Source: an uncultured Prevotella sp. (GTDB lineage: Bacteria > Bacteroidota > Bacteroidia > Bacteroidales > Bacteroidaceae). Taken from it: a stretch of 40,114 nucleotides of DNA. Position numbers and translations under genes: made by a program. Below are positions 6,752 to 14,279 of this stretch, piece after piece. The notes beneath the pieces are model-generated. The model did no database searches and had not been told where the DNA came from. It was given only the letters and a program-made list of their open reading frames with translations. Where the stretch lies: the NCBI GenBank assembly GCA_947165435.1, contig CAMVAI010000024.1, positions 1-40,114 of the forward strand, in the 5' to 3' direction. Position 1 is the first letter of the stretch. Every line of letters starts with the position of its first letter.

Positions 6752-7435
6752 CTAACGGCGGCGGCGCCTTGCCTTCGACTTGCTGCGCCGAGCGGCATGG
6801 CGGCTCCTGACGGCATGACGGCCACGGCGCTTGTCCACCTTATGCTTGGTGGAGGCCACGGGGGCATCGCCGTTCCACACCACGCACTCGCGGGCCGTGA
6901 AATGGGGAACGCCCTTGACGGGATGGCTCTCGCAGTATTTCAAGATGGCATAATAGTCGAAGTCGCGCTTCTGGTGGTCCTCATAGAACCACACCTCGCA
7001 AGCCTGCGACGCCTTGCCAATGAGCACGATGTCGCGATTGAACCCCACAAACCAGCGCGCAAAGCGGTGAGAGCGCACCGAGGCCTGCCAGTCGGGCCAT
7101 CCATACTGCTTCTTCAGCCAGTTCAGCAAGGCACTATAGTCTTCATACTGGCTGCTGCCCTGCCGGTACTGCGTGGTCATCAATACATGGTTGATGGTGC
7201 TGGAGCCCTTCAGGGTGCCGACGGACAGCAGCACGTCGAGGCCCGCCACACGCCCGGTAAGCGAGACGCTGTCCGACTGGCGGAAGCCTTTTTCCACCAA
7301 CTGGCCTATCAAGCCGTCGGCCGACAGACCCAGCGAGAGGCCCGCCAACTGCACATGCCGCTCGGCACCGTAGGCCATCGCGAAAGTCACGGACAGCAGC
7401 AAAACAAGTATGTTCGTACGTAGTGAATGAAGCAT
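6752..7435 (-). CDS. Secreted protein of unknown function with Arg-rich tail
   Basis: This 227-residue protein begins with a signal peptide (L-V-L-L-L-S-V-T-F-A-M-A-Y-G-A, cleavage near residue 23). The mature domain of about 165 residues has G-L-S-L-G-L-S, N-W-L-K-K-Q-Y-G-W-P-D-W and R-F-A-R-W-F-V-G-F segments, with a C...C...C pattern. The last ~30 residues are extremely basic (K-V-D-K-R-R-G-R-H to K-S-K-A-R-R-R-R-R), a natural nucleic-acid- or polyanion-binding tail. The domain family was not recognised. A -7 box TATCTTTG lies upstream at 7466-7473. It is convergent with the kinase pair and divergent from the anti-sigma factor gene. Confidence 0.7.
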   Translation of the reverse strand: MLHSLRTNILVLLLSVTFAMAYGAERHVQLAGLSLGLSADGLIGQLVEKGFRQSDSVSLTGRVAGLDVLLSVGTLKGSSTINHVLMTTQYRQGSSQYEDYSALLNWLKKQYGWPDWQASVRSHRFARWFVGFNRDIVLIGKASQACEVWFYEDHQKRDFDYYAILKYCESHPVKGVPHFTARECVVWNGDAPVASTKHKVDKRRGRHAVRSRHAARRSKSKARRRRR

Positions 7436-7465
7436 AAATCAGTCTTAATTCCTGTTAAACGACTG

Positions 7466-7473
7466 CAAAGATA
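7466..7473 (-). promoter_or_regulatory. -7 box of the Arg-tailed secreted protein gene
   Basis: TATCTTTG on the minus strand, followed by CAG, 30 bases before the ATG at 7435. No TTG is seen at the ideal -33 distance. Confidence 0.55.
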
Positions 7474-7515
7474 AAAAATAATTGCGAATTTTAGGCAGAA
7501 ATTAAGAATATTTCG

Positions 7516-7523
7516 TACCTTTG
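7516..7523 (+). promoter_or_regulatory. -7 box of the anti-sigma factor gene
   Basis: TACCTTTG followed by CAAC lies 35 bases before the ATG at 7559, giving a leader of about 30 bases. This position supports the upstream ATG as a usable start. Confidence 0.65.
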
Positions 7524-7558
7524 CAACTAAAATAACTAAAGAACAACGAAAAGAGTCT

Positions 7559-8143
7559 ATGGCACTACCGAAGATACCCCATTCTTCACGCCCCATCACC
7601 ACCAGGATGGCGGGGCACATTGTGGATGCCGGACAGACAGAGGCCGAAGGCTGCAGCCACAACCACTTCGGCGACGACATGAACATGCTACCCATACAAT
7701 ACACCAAGCGTCTGCCTGCTGCATGGTTGCAGCGCAGCATCACACTACCCAACGACGTCGAAGAAGTGCCGCAACTGGCAGCCTTCGTCGATGAGGTCTG
7801 CGAAGCCGTCGGTTTCGACATGTCGCTGACCATGAGTCTGAACCTGGCCATCGAAGAGGCCGTAGTCAATGTCATGGAGTATGCCTATCCGGAAGGTACC
7901 AAAGGCGACGTACACATCGAGGCGGCGGCGAACGACGAGTGCCTGGAGTTCGTCATTAGCGACAGCGGAGCGCCCTTCGACCCGACGGCGAAAGAAGATG
8001 CCGACATCACGCTGTCGGCCGAAGAACGGCCTATCGGCGGACTGGGCATCCACCTGGTCAGGCAAATCATGGACAGCATCAACTATGAGCGAACGGACGG
8101 GCAGAACGTGCTGACTCTGCTGAAAAAACTGAAGACAAGTTAG
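7559..8143 (+). CDS. Anti-sigma factor / serine-protein kinase, RsbW-SpoIIAB type
   Basis: The 194-residue product has an HATPase_c_2 domain from about residue 55. The N-box N-L-A-I-E-E-A-V-V-N-V-M-E-Y is at 95-108 with the Glu and Asn that bind Mg-ATP, D-S-G-A-P-F-D-P is at 135-142, and the glycine-rich G-G-L-G-I-H-L-V is at 160-167. Proteins of this type bind a sigma factor or other partner and phosphorylate a STAS-domain antagonist on serine; such an antagonist is encoded at 12131. The first ~45 residues are not part of the fold, and starts at Met41 or Met43 are possible, though the promoter position supports the first ATG. The gene stands alone before the ABC transporter, which has its own promoter. 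No matching sigma factor gene is present in the window. Confidence 0.88.
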   Translation: MALPKIPHSSRPITTRMAGHIVDAGQTEAEGCSHNHFGDDMNMLPIQYTKRLPAAWLQRSITLPNDVEEVPQLAAFVDEVCEAVGFDMSLTMSLNLAIEEAVVNVMEYAYPEGTKGDVHIEAAANDECLEFVISDSGAPFDPTAKEDADITLSAEERPIGGLGIHLVRQIMDSINYERTDGQNVLTLLKKLKTS

Positions 8144-8194
8144 CTTTTAATGTTTTTTAACCGCTATAATAAGAAGAGAATCTAAGTTTTTTAA

Positions 8195-8202
8195 TACTTT
8201 TG
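8195..8202 (+). promoter_or_regulatory. -7 box of the ABC transporter gene
   Basis: TACTTTTG followed by CAAG lies 48 bases before the ATG at 8251. Confidence 0.6.
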
Positions 8203-8250
8203 CAAGATAAAACACATTTCATGCGAAAGAGCATGAGCGCATAGAAAATA

Positions 8251-11148
8251 ATGACTGACCTTATATTATCCAGTTTTATCAGTCTGTTTGCACTCTTCGG
8301 AAAAGAGCGGCAAGTGGATGAGACACGAGCAAAGGAAATGCTCGTGAACTACCTGCGTCACCATTTCGGCATCAGGAACACCAGCCAATATCTGGACCTC
8401 TACAGCGACATGCGCGGAGCCTACGAGATGACTGACGACCTGGACAGCAAGCAGACGGTAACGGCCATCTGCTCCAGCCTGCACGGTAGCATACGGCCCG
8501 CCGAGGAGTCGCTGCTGCTGCTGCGTCTGATGGAGTTCTGCGGTTACGACCCCTCGGAGCCGCACGACATCTTCACCACGATGGTCGAGGAGTTCCACAT
8601 CCCCGCCGAGCAGTTCCAGGACTTCACCGACTTCGTGAGCGACCACGCTTCGAAGCATGTCATGCTGCACCATCCGGAAGGCTTCAACGGTACGCTGAAG
8701 ACACTGCTCGACCCCGTGGCCAACATCCTCGTCTTCACATACACCGGCACAGACACCGTGCTGCTGAACGACGTGCCCGTGCTGTCGGGCTCGTTCCAGA
8801 CATGGCAGCAGAGCAGCGTGCTGAAAGCCGGATACAGCGGTCGGCCGATATACTACTCTACCATCATCGACAGCTATAACACCGCCAACGGCACGAAGGA
8901 CAGTCGGCAGGAAGAAGTGGAGTTCTGCGGGCGCGACATCAATTTCCGCTTCCCCAACAGCGACAACGGCATGCACGACCTGAGCTTCAACCTGCACAGC
9001 GGAGAGCTGCTGGCCATCATGGGTGGCTCCGGCACCGGCAAGACCACCCTGCTGTCGCTGCTGAACGGCAGCATGCGGCCCCAGCAGGGCACCATCACCA
9101 TCAACGGCCACGACATTGCCGAACCGGAGGCGAAGGCACTGATAGGCTTCGTGCCGCAAGACGACCTGCTGATAGAGGAGCTGACGGTGTACCAGAACCT
9201 GTGGTTCACCGCCAAGCTGTGCTTCGAGGGCATGGCCGACGACGAGGTGGACCGCCGCGTGATGAAGACGCTGAAGGACTTAGGACTGGATGCCGCCAAG
9301 GACCTGAAGGTGGGGTCGGCCATCAACAAGTATATCTCCGGCGGACAGCGCAAGCGCCTGAACATCGCCCTCGAACTGATTCGCGAGCCGGCGGTGCTCT
9401 TCCTGGACGAGCCGACCTCCGGCCTGTCGTCGGCCGACACGGAGAAAGTCATCAACCTGCTGAAGGAGCAGACCTTCAAGGGCAAGCTCATCATCGTCAA
9501 CATACACCAGCCGTCCAGCGATGTCTATAAGCTGTTCGACCGCCTGTGGCTGCTGGACCGTGGCGGCTATCCCGTGTTCGACGGCAACCCCATCGACGCC
9601 ATCACCTATTTCAAGGAGGCCGCCCACTATGCCGATGCAGAAACCAGCGCATGCCCCACGTGCGGCAACGTCAACCCGGAGGTGGTGCTGAACATCATCG
9701 ACGAGAAAGCACTCAGCAACAGCGGCGAACCGTCGGACGAGCGAAAGATGACGCCGCAAGACTGGCACGAGCTGTACCTGAAGAACCGGCCCGCCATGGA
9801 GCAGCCGGAGCGCAGCACGGTGCCGCCGTCCGACCAGAAGAAGCCGGGCGTGGTGAAGCAGCTTGCCATCTTCCTGCAACGCAACATCAAGACCAAGGTG
9901 ACCAACCTGCAATATCTGTGCATCACGCTGCTGGAAGCACCGTTGCTGGCACTCGTCTGTGCATTGCTCACCCGCTATGCCCCGCCGGAGGGATACAGCG
10001 TCATGACCAACAAGAATCTGGTCAGCTATTTCTTCATGGCCGTCATCGTGGCAACGTTCATCGGCATGAGCGGCAGCGCCGAGGAAATCATCAAAGACCG
10101 CGCCCTGCTGAAGCGCGAACGGTTCCTCAACCTGTCGTACGGCAGCTACATCTGGTCGAAGATCATATATATGGCCGGCGTGTCGCTGCTGCAGACCTTC
10201 CTGTTCATCGTCATCGGCAACTATATCATGGGCCTGCACGGACTCTTCGGTGTGTGGTGGCTCATCCTGTTCATGACGGCATTCCTGGCCAGCCTGACGG
10301 GCTTGCTGCTCTCGCAGTGTCTGAACTCGGTGGTGGCCATCTACATCAGCATACCCATGCTGCTCATTCCCCAGATACTGCTCTGCGGACTGGTGGTCAG
10401 CTTCTCTGACCTGACACCGAAGAGCACGACGGGCAACGTACCGGTCATCGGCGACATCATCCCCTCACGATGGGCCTACGAGGCCCTGGCGGTGACGTCA
10501 TACTCGGACAACGAGTTTGAAGCTCCGTTCTTCGAGATTGACAAGCAGAAATACGAGAACCAGTTCTATAACGTCGGATTCCTCTATGAGCTGCAGTCAC
10601 AGCTGGAGACCGCCAAGCACGAAAAGACCACCGGCCGCGAGGTGAAGGCCGAGCACATGGAGGTAATCAAGAACAACCTGCCCAAGCTGACAGCATTCTG
10701 CGGCATGCCGCCCTATCAGGGCGCGTACGACTACACGTCGCTGGACACCTATTTCAAAGAAGCAGAGAAGATCCTTTCGCAACGCTGCAACAAGCTGGCC
10801 ATGCAGGGCGATGCCGTCATGAGCCGCCTCATCAGGGAGAAGGGCAAGGACGCCGTGCTGGACATGAAGCGCAGCAACTGCAACACCAAGCTGGAGGACT
10901 GCGTCATGGGGGCCGACCAGCAGCGCATGCTGGACATCATCGACAACCAGATTGTGCCGCGCACGGGACTGATATTCCTGACACCGCAAAGCAACATCGG
11001 ACGCGCCCCGTTCTATTGCTGCGAGAAAATCATAGCCGGCCAGCATGTCAAGACGCTGTGGTTCAACATGGCCGTGCTGCTGCTGATGAGTGTCGTCATG
11101 ACCGTGCTGCTGATGACCGACTGTCCGGGCAGATACCTCAGGAAGTAA
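8251..11148 (+). CDS. ABC transporter, ATP-binding domain fused to ABC-2 type permease
   Basis: This 965-residue protein has the half-transporter order of the ABCG/ABC-2 class. Residues 1-130 form a helical cytosolic domain, possibly TerB-like, and 140-220 form a second small domain. The ATPase follows with Walker A G-G-S-G-T-G-K-T-T at 258-266, signature I-S-G-G-Q-R-K-R-L at 362-370, Walker B V-L-F-L-D-E-P at 382-388 and the switch His at 419. A C-P-T-C pair (468-471) lies between ATPase and membrane part. Several membrane spans run from about 555 to 775, then a ~150-residue non-membrane insert with cysteines, and a last span near 935-955. The substrate is unknown; the family exports lipids or small molecules. 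The lipoprotein 80 bases downstream may be a partner. Confidence 0.9.
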   Translation: MTDLILSSFISLFALFGKERQVDETRAKEMLVNYLRHHFGIRNTSQYLDLYSDMRGAYEMTDDLDSKQTVTAICSSLHGSIRPAEESLLLLRLMEFCGYDPSEPHDIFTTMVEEFHIPAEQFQDFTDFVSDHASKHVMLHHPEGFNGTLKTLLDPVANILVFTYTGTDTVLLNDVPVLSGSFQTWQQSSVLKAGYSGRPIYYSTIIDSYNTANGTKDSRQEEVEFCGRDINFRFPNSDNGMHDLSFNLHSGELLAIMGGSGTGKTTLLSLLNGSMRPQQGTITINGHDIAEPEAKALIGFVPQDDLLIEELTVYQNLWFTAKLCFEGMADDEVDRRVMKTLKDLGLDAAKDLKVGSAINKYISGGQRKRLNIALELIREPAVLFLDEPTSGLSSADTEKVINLLKEQTFKGKLIIVNIHQPSSDVYKLFDRLWLLDRGGYPVFDGNPIDAITYFKEAAHYADAETSACPTCGNVNPEVVLNIIDEKALSNSGEPSDERKMTPQDWHELYLKNRPAMEQPERSTVPPSDQKKPGVVKQLAIFLQRNIKTKVTNLQYLCITLLEAPLLALVCALLTRYAPPEGYSVMTNKNLVSYFFMAVIVATFIGMSGSAEEIIKDRALLKRERFLNLSYGSYIWSKIIYMAGVSLLQTFLFIVIGNYIMGLHGLFGVWWLILFMTAFLASLTGLLLSQCLNSVVAIYISIPMLLIPQILLCGLVVSFSDLTPKSTTGNVPVIGDIIPSRWAYEALAVTSYSDNEFEAPFFEIDKQKYENQFYNVGFLYELQSQLETAKHEKTTGREVKAEHMEVIKNNLPKLTAFCGMPPYQGAYDYTSLDTYFKEAEKILSQRCNKLAMQGDAVMSRLIREKGKDAVLDMKRSNCNTKLEDCVMGADQQRMLDIIDNQIVPRTGLIFLTPQSNIGRAPFYCCEKIIAGQHVKTLWFNMAVLLLMSVVMTVLLMTDCPGRYLRK

Positions 11149-11228
11149 AGAGAGACGAGCATCAACTGCATAGAGAAAAGAAGAGAAAAAGAATTCATAA
11201 ATTATTAATAACTTAATTTTACAACAAA

Positions 11229-12032
11229 ATGAAGAAATTATCTATTTTAGCCATCGCTTTCGCTGCTGTCGTATTTGCAGCTTGTGGAGGCAAGAAGAGT
11301 ACACAGAACGTTGAGGACGTTGACAGTCTGAAGAGTTTCGAACAGCAGCAGATTGAGGCCAGCATCAAGATGAACCTGGACAGTCTGGCCGGTGTCTTCG
11401 GAAACCTGAAGCAGCTGCCCCTCATCAAGACTGCCGACGGCAAGCTCACCCTCTCGGCCGAGGTCAAGAAGGTGAAGCCGGAATTCCTGCTGAACGCTGC
11501 CATCGCCGACGAGGCTACCACCATGGCTGAGAAATACCGCACGCTGGCTGCACTGCAGGTTGACAAGCAGATAGCACAGCTCTACGACCTGCCCGTCGAG
11601 GACTACGACAAGGCCATCACCAAGCTGGCTGCCGACATCAACGACCCCTCGTTCAAGGCTGTCGAGGACGAGGCTACACTGTATGAGGCTACCGAGGCCC
11701 TCTACAACGCCATGAACGACAACAACCGCATCAACTTCTTCTGGCAGATGGCTGCAACATCGCTCGTAGAGCAGCTCTATGTGGCCTCGCAGAACCAGGA
11801 TGCCTTCCTGGCTGCCTTCGACGACGATGCTGCTGCCAACTCGACATTCCGTATCGTACTGCTGCAGGATGCCATCACCCGTCTGAGCCAGTATGACCCC
11901 GAAATCGTACCGGTGGCCGAGGCCCTGAAGCCCCTCGACGTGCTCAACGCCACCACCGTTGCCGAACTGAAGGAGCAGCTCAAGCAGGCTGAACAGCAGA
12001 TTGCTGCTGCCCGCAAGGCTCTTACCAAATAA
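11229..12032 (+). CDS. Lipoprotein of unknown function
   Basis: This 267-residue protein has a lipoprotein signal: M-K-K-L-S-I-L-A-I-A-F-A-A-V-V-F-A-A-C, with the lipidated Cys at 19, followed by G-G-K-K. The mature part is almost entirely predicted helix, rich in Ala, Glu, Gln, Asp and Lys (for example A-E-L-K-E-Q-L-K-Q-A-E-Q-Q-I-A near the end), with no recognised domain. It follows the ABC transporter by 80 bases without an obvious promoter box and is followed by a hairpin terminator. Codon use resembles that of highly expressed genes (GCT/GCC Ala, AAG Lys), suggesting abundance. A helical envelope partner of the transporter is a guess. Confidence 0.75.
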   Translation: MKKLSILAIAFAAVVFAACGGKKSTQNVEDVDSLKSFEQQQIEASIKMNLDSLAGVFGNLKQLPLIKTADGKLTLSAEVKKVKPEFLLNAAIADEATTMAEKYRTLAALQVDKQIAQLYDLPVEDYDKAITKLAADINDPSFKAVEDEATLYEATEALYNAMNDNNRINFFWQMAATSLVEQLYVASQNQDAFLAAFDDDAAANSTFRIVLLQDAITRLSQYDPEIVPVAEALKPLDVLNATTVAELKEQLKQAEQQIAAARKALTK

Positions 12033-12051
12033 ATAGGTGTCCGCAATCGGA

Positions 12052-12095
12052 TTCTCGAAGAGTGGTGACGCACAGACGGTACCACCCTTCGAGAA
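12052..12095 (+). terminator. Hairpin terminator after the lipoprotein gene
   Basis: TTCTCGAAGAGTGGT at 12052-12066 pairs with ACCACCCTTCGAGAA at 12081-12095 with one mismatch, followed by ATTTTCT. The U tract is weak, so partial read-through into the STAS gene is possible. Confidence 0.7.
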
Positions 12096-12130
12096 ATTTT
12101 CTACTTATACATCATAATTAACTACAAAAA

Positions 12131-12433
12131 ATGATTTTCGAAATACAAGAACAAGACGGAGGCATGCTGGCCATGGTCAATGGCCGCCTCGACACTCCTG
12201 CTGCCGTCAAAGCACAACAGGAGATTACCCCCTTGCTGGAGAATGCCAACAAGGTCATCACCCTTAACTGCGAGAACCTGGAGTATATCAGCAGCTCCGG
12301 TCTGCGACTCTTCCTCACCATCCGTAAGGAAGCATCGGCAAAGGGCGGAAAGGTTATCATTGAGCACATCAACGACGACATCCGCAAGGTGTTCCAGATG
12401 ACAGGATTCTTTAACCTCTTTGATATCCGATAA
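12131..12433 (+). CDS. Anti-sigma factor antagonist (STAS domain, SpoIIAA type)
   Basis: This 100-residue protein is a single STAS domain. The first strand reads F-E-I-Q-E-Q-D-G, then V-N-G-R-L-D-T, I-T-L-N-C-E-N-L-E-Y-I-S-S-S-G-L-R-L-F-L and V-I-I-E-H-I-N. The S-S-S-G-L stretch (54-58) is where SpoIIAA-like antagonists are phosphorylated by their cognate kinase; the usual preceding Asp is replaced by Ser here. The kinase-type anti-sigma factor at 7559 is the obvious partner candidate. Nine bases separate the stop from the alarmone synthetase gene, so this gene opens a three-gene operon (STAS, synthetase, LuxR). That arrangement suggests that partner switching and alarmone signalling are produced together. 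Confidence 0.9.
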   Translation: MIFEIQEQDGGMLAMVNGRLDTPAAVKAQQEITPLLENANKVITLNCENLEYISSSGLRLFLTIRKEASAKGGKVIIEHINDDIRKVFQMTGFFNLFDIR

Positions 12434-12442
12434 GACAGGGCT

Positions 12443-13537
12443 ATGAATCACTACGGGTTAGACCTGCATGGCGAAATGTTGCTGGAGGAATACCGGCAAC
12501 AGCTATCCTACTACGAGATATTGAAGGAGCATGCCATGTCGCGGTTTGCAGAAATAATCCGCCAGAGCGGCATCGAGGTGAACTCTATCGAGATACGCAT
12601 CAAGACGGAAGAGTCGCTGGCCGGGAAGTTGGAGCGAAAGGGGCATAAATACCAGTCGCTGCTCGACATCACCGACATTCTCGGAGCCCGTATCATTGCC
12701 TTTTATAACGAGGATGTAGATCGCGTCGCCTCACTGGCGGAATCGCTGTTCGACATCGACTGGGCCAACTCGGTAGATAAGCGGAAAATGCACGACTTCG
12801 ACCGCTTCGGCTACAATTCGCTGCACTATATCTGCCGCATGCCCAAGAGCATCTACTACGACCCGGAGATACCGCAGCTGAACGAGATACGCTTCGAACT
12901 GCAGATGCGCACAGCCCTGCAGCATGTGTGGTCGGCCATCCAGCACGACATCGGCTATAAGACAGAGATAGAGACGCCCTTGGAGTACCATCGCAACCTC
13001 AGCCGTCTGGCCGGTCTGCTGGAATTGGCCGACAACGAGTTCAGCCGCATCCGCACAGCCATCGCCGACTATCGGCGTCGAGCCATGCAACTGGTAAGCA
13101 GCGGACAGCTGGACGACGTGGCTCTCGACGGCGACACCTTCCGCAGCTATCTGGCGCTGCGCCCCTTCGACAAGCTGAACAAGAAGATTGCCGCCATCAC
13201 GCAGGCTGAAGTACAGGAGATGTCGCTCATGGGCTATCTGCCCGTACTGCGCCAGATAGGCATGCAGTCGCTCGGCGATGTGGAACGGCTCATCCGCGAC
13301 GACTATGACGATGCTTACCAGCTGGCACTGTTCCAGCTGGGAAGCACCGACATCGACATCCTCTCAGAAGCCGTAGGACTGCAGAACCTCTGCATCGTAC
13401 ACATACTGAAAGCGGGCGGCGGACTGCCCGGCCTGCGGCAGATGTTCGATGCCATCAACGGGAAACTGCCGCAGAACGAACAGTTAGCCGCCATGGTGTT
13501 CGCAGAAGCTCAACGGCTGTCATTCATGCACCTATAA
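12443..13537 (+). CDS. RelA/SpoT-type (p)ppGpp synthetase with unknown C-terminal domain
   Basis: This 364-residue cytosolic protein has a RelA_SpoT synthetase domain at about 45-200: K-L-E-R-K-G-H-K-Y, D-I-T-D-I-L-G-A-R-I-I at 75-85, F-G-Y-N-S-L-H at 122-128 (equivalent of the G-Y-Q-S-L-H substrate loop) and F-E-L-Q-M-R-T...H-V-W-S at 151-164. No HD hydrolase, TGS or ACT domain is present, so it is a small-alarmone-synthetase type enzyme. Unusually, about 160 further residues follow (from roughly 205), helical and of unknown family, and may regulate it or bind a partner. It sits between a STAS protein and a LuxR regulator in a tight operon. Making (p)ppGpp or pGpp from GTP/GDP and ATP is known for the family; activity here is inferred. 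Confidence 0.88.
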   Translation: MNHYGLDLHGEMLLEEYRQQLSYYEILKEHAMSRFAEIIRQSGIEVNSIEIRIKTEESLAGKLERKGHKYQSLLDITDILGARIIAFYNEDVDRVASLAESLFDIDWANSVDKRKMHDFDRFGYNSLHYICRMPKSIYYDPEIPQLNEIRFELQMRTALQHVWSAIQHDIGYKTEIETPLEYHRNLSRLAGLLELADNEFSRIRTAIADYRRRAMQLVSSGQLDDVALDGDTFRSYLALRPFDKLNKKIAAITQAEVQEMSLMGYLPVLRQIGMQSLGDVERLIRDDYDDAYQLALFQLGSTDIDILSEAVGLQNLCIVHILKAGGGLPGLRQMFDAINGKLPQNEQLAAMVFAEAQRLSFMHL

Positions 13538-13554
13538 ACAATATCTGAAGAAGC

Positions 13555-14262
13555 ATGAACAATACTGAGCACCACCATCCGCACGCTGATGCCATGCACG
13601 ACGGCGGACATCCGCATGCCGCTATGCACGATGGAGGGCATCCGCATGCCGCTATGCCCCCACACCACGAGGCAGGACGGCCCCGTATCGCCATCGTCGA
13701 TGCCAACACGCTGGCGGTGCTCGGACTGAAGCAAATCCTTCAGAACGTCATGCCCATCATCACCGTACATACCTACGGCTCGTTTGCAGAACTGGAGGCC
13801 AACGACCCTGACTTGTATGTACATTATTTCGTGTCGATGGACATTGTGCTGCGCAACCGCGCCTTCTTTATAGACCATAGCCGCAAGACCATCGTACTGA
13901 CACTCTCGCTCGACGAGAACTCACAGCTGGCGGGATTTCACAGTCTCTGTATCAACCAGCCGGAGAATATGTTGCTGCGCGCGCTGCTCAGCATGGTACA
14001 GCATGCACACGAAGGCGGTCGCAACCTGCCGCCCATGCCCAAGGTACTGCAACAGAAGATACTGTCCGACCGCGAGATAGAGGTCATGTCGCTCATCGTG
14101 CAAGGCTATATCAACAAACAGGTAGCCGACCAGCTGAACATCAGCCTATCGACGGTGGTGACACACCGCAAGAACATCATGGACAAGCTGGGCATGAAGA
14201 GCGTATCGGCACTGACCATATACGCCGTCATGCACGGCTATGTTGACATCAACAAGATTTAG
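13555..14262 (+). CDS. LuxR-type regulator with His-rich N-terminus and degenerate receiver
   Basis: The 235-residue protein has three parts. Residues 1-41 contain 12 histidines in an H-D-G-G-H-P-H-A-A-M repeat. Residues 42-150 look like a receiver fold (R-I-A-I-V-D-A-N-T), but the strand that should carry the phospho-acceptor reads Y-F-V-S-M-D and the usual Lys-Pro near the end is I-N-Q-P, so normal phosphorylation is doubtful. Residues 165-235 form a GerE/LuxR HTH (L-S-D-R-E-I-E-V-M...S-T-V-V-T-H-R-K-N-I). The His-rich leader probably binds metal ions (inference). The gene is 17 bases after the synthetase. Its HTH resembles that of the convergent hemerythrin regulator, down to T-I-Y-A-V-M-H-G-Y-V-D-I. 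Confidence 0.88.
   Translation: MNNTEHHHPHADAMHDGGHPHAAMHDGGHPHAAMPPHHEAGRPRIAIVDANTLAVLGLKQILQNVMPIITVHTYGSFAELEANDPDLYVHYFVSMDIVLRNRAFFIDHSRKTIVLTLSLDENSQLAGFHSLCINQPENMLLRALLSMVQHAHEGGRNLPPMPKVLQQKILSDREIEVMSLIVQGYINKQVADQLNISLSTVVTHRKNIMDKLGMKSVSALTIYAVMHGYVDINKI
13594..13653 (+). repeat. 30-base in-frame tandem repeat encoding the His-rich leader
   Basis: Two 30-base units, 13594-13623 and 13624-13653, each encode M-H-D-G-G-H-P-H-A-A and differ by three third-position changes. Ten codons per unit means copy-number change would lengthen the His-rich leader without a frameshift. Confidence 0.9.
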
Positions 14263-14279
14263 GGCTATCCCGCTCCCTG

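Noticed and set aside
8266..9159. Long minus-strand frame opposite the ABC transporter
   Set aside because: Its composition (V, H, Q, G rich) is that of an antisense shadow of GC-rich codons; the plus-strand frame has complete ABC motifs.
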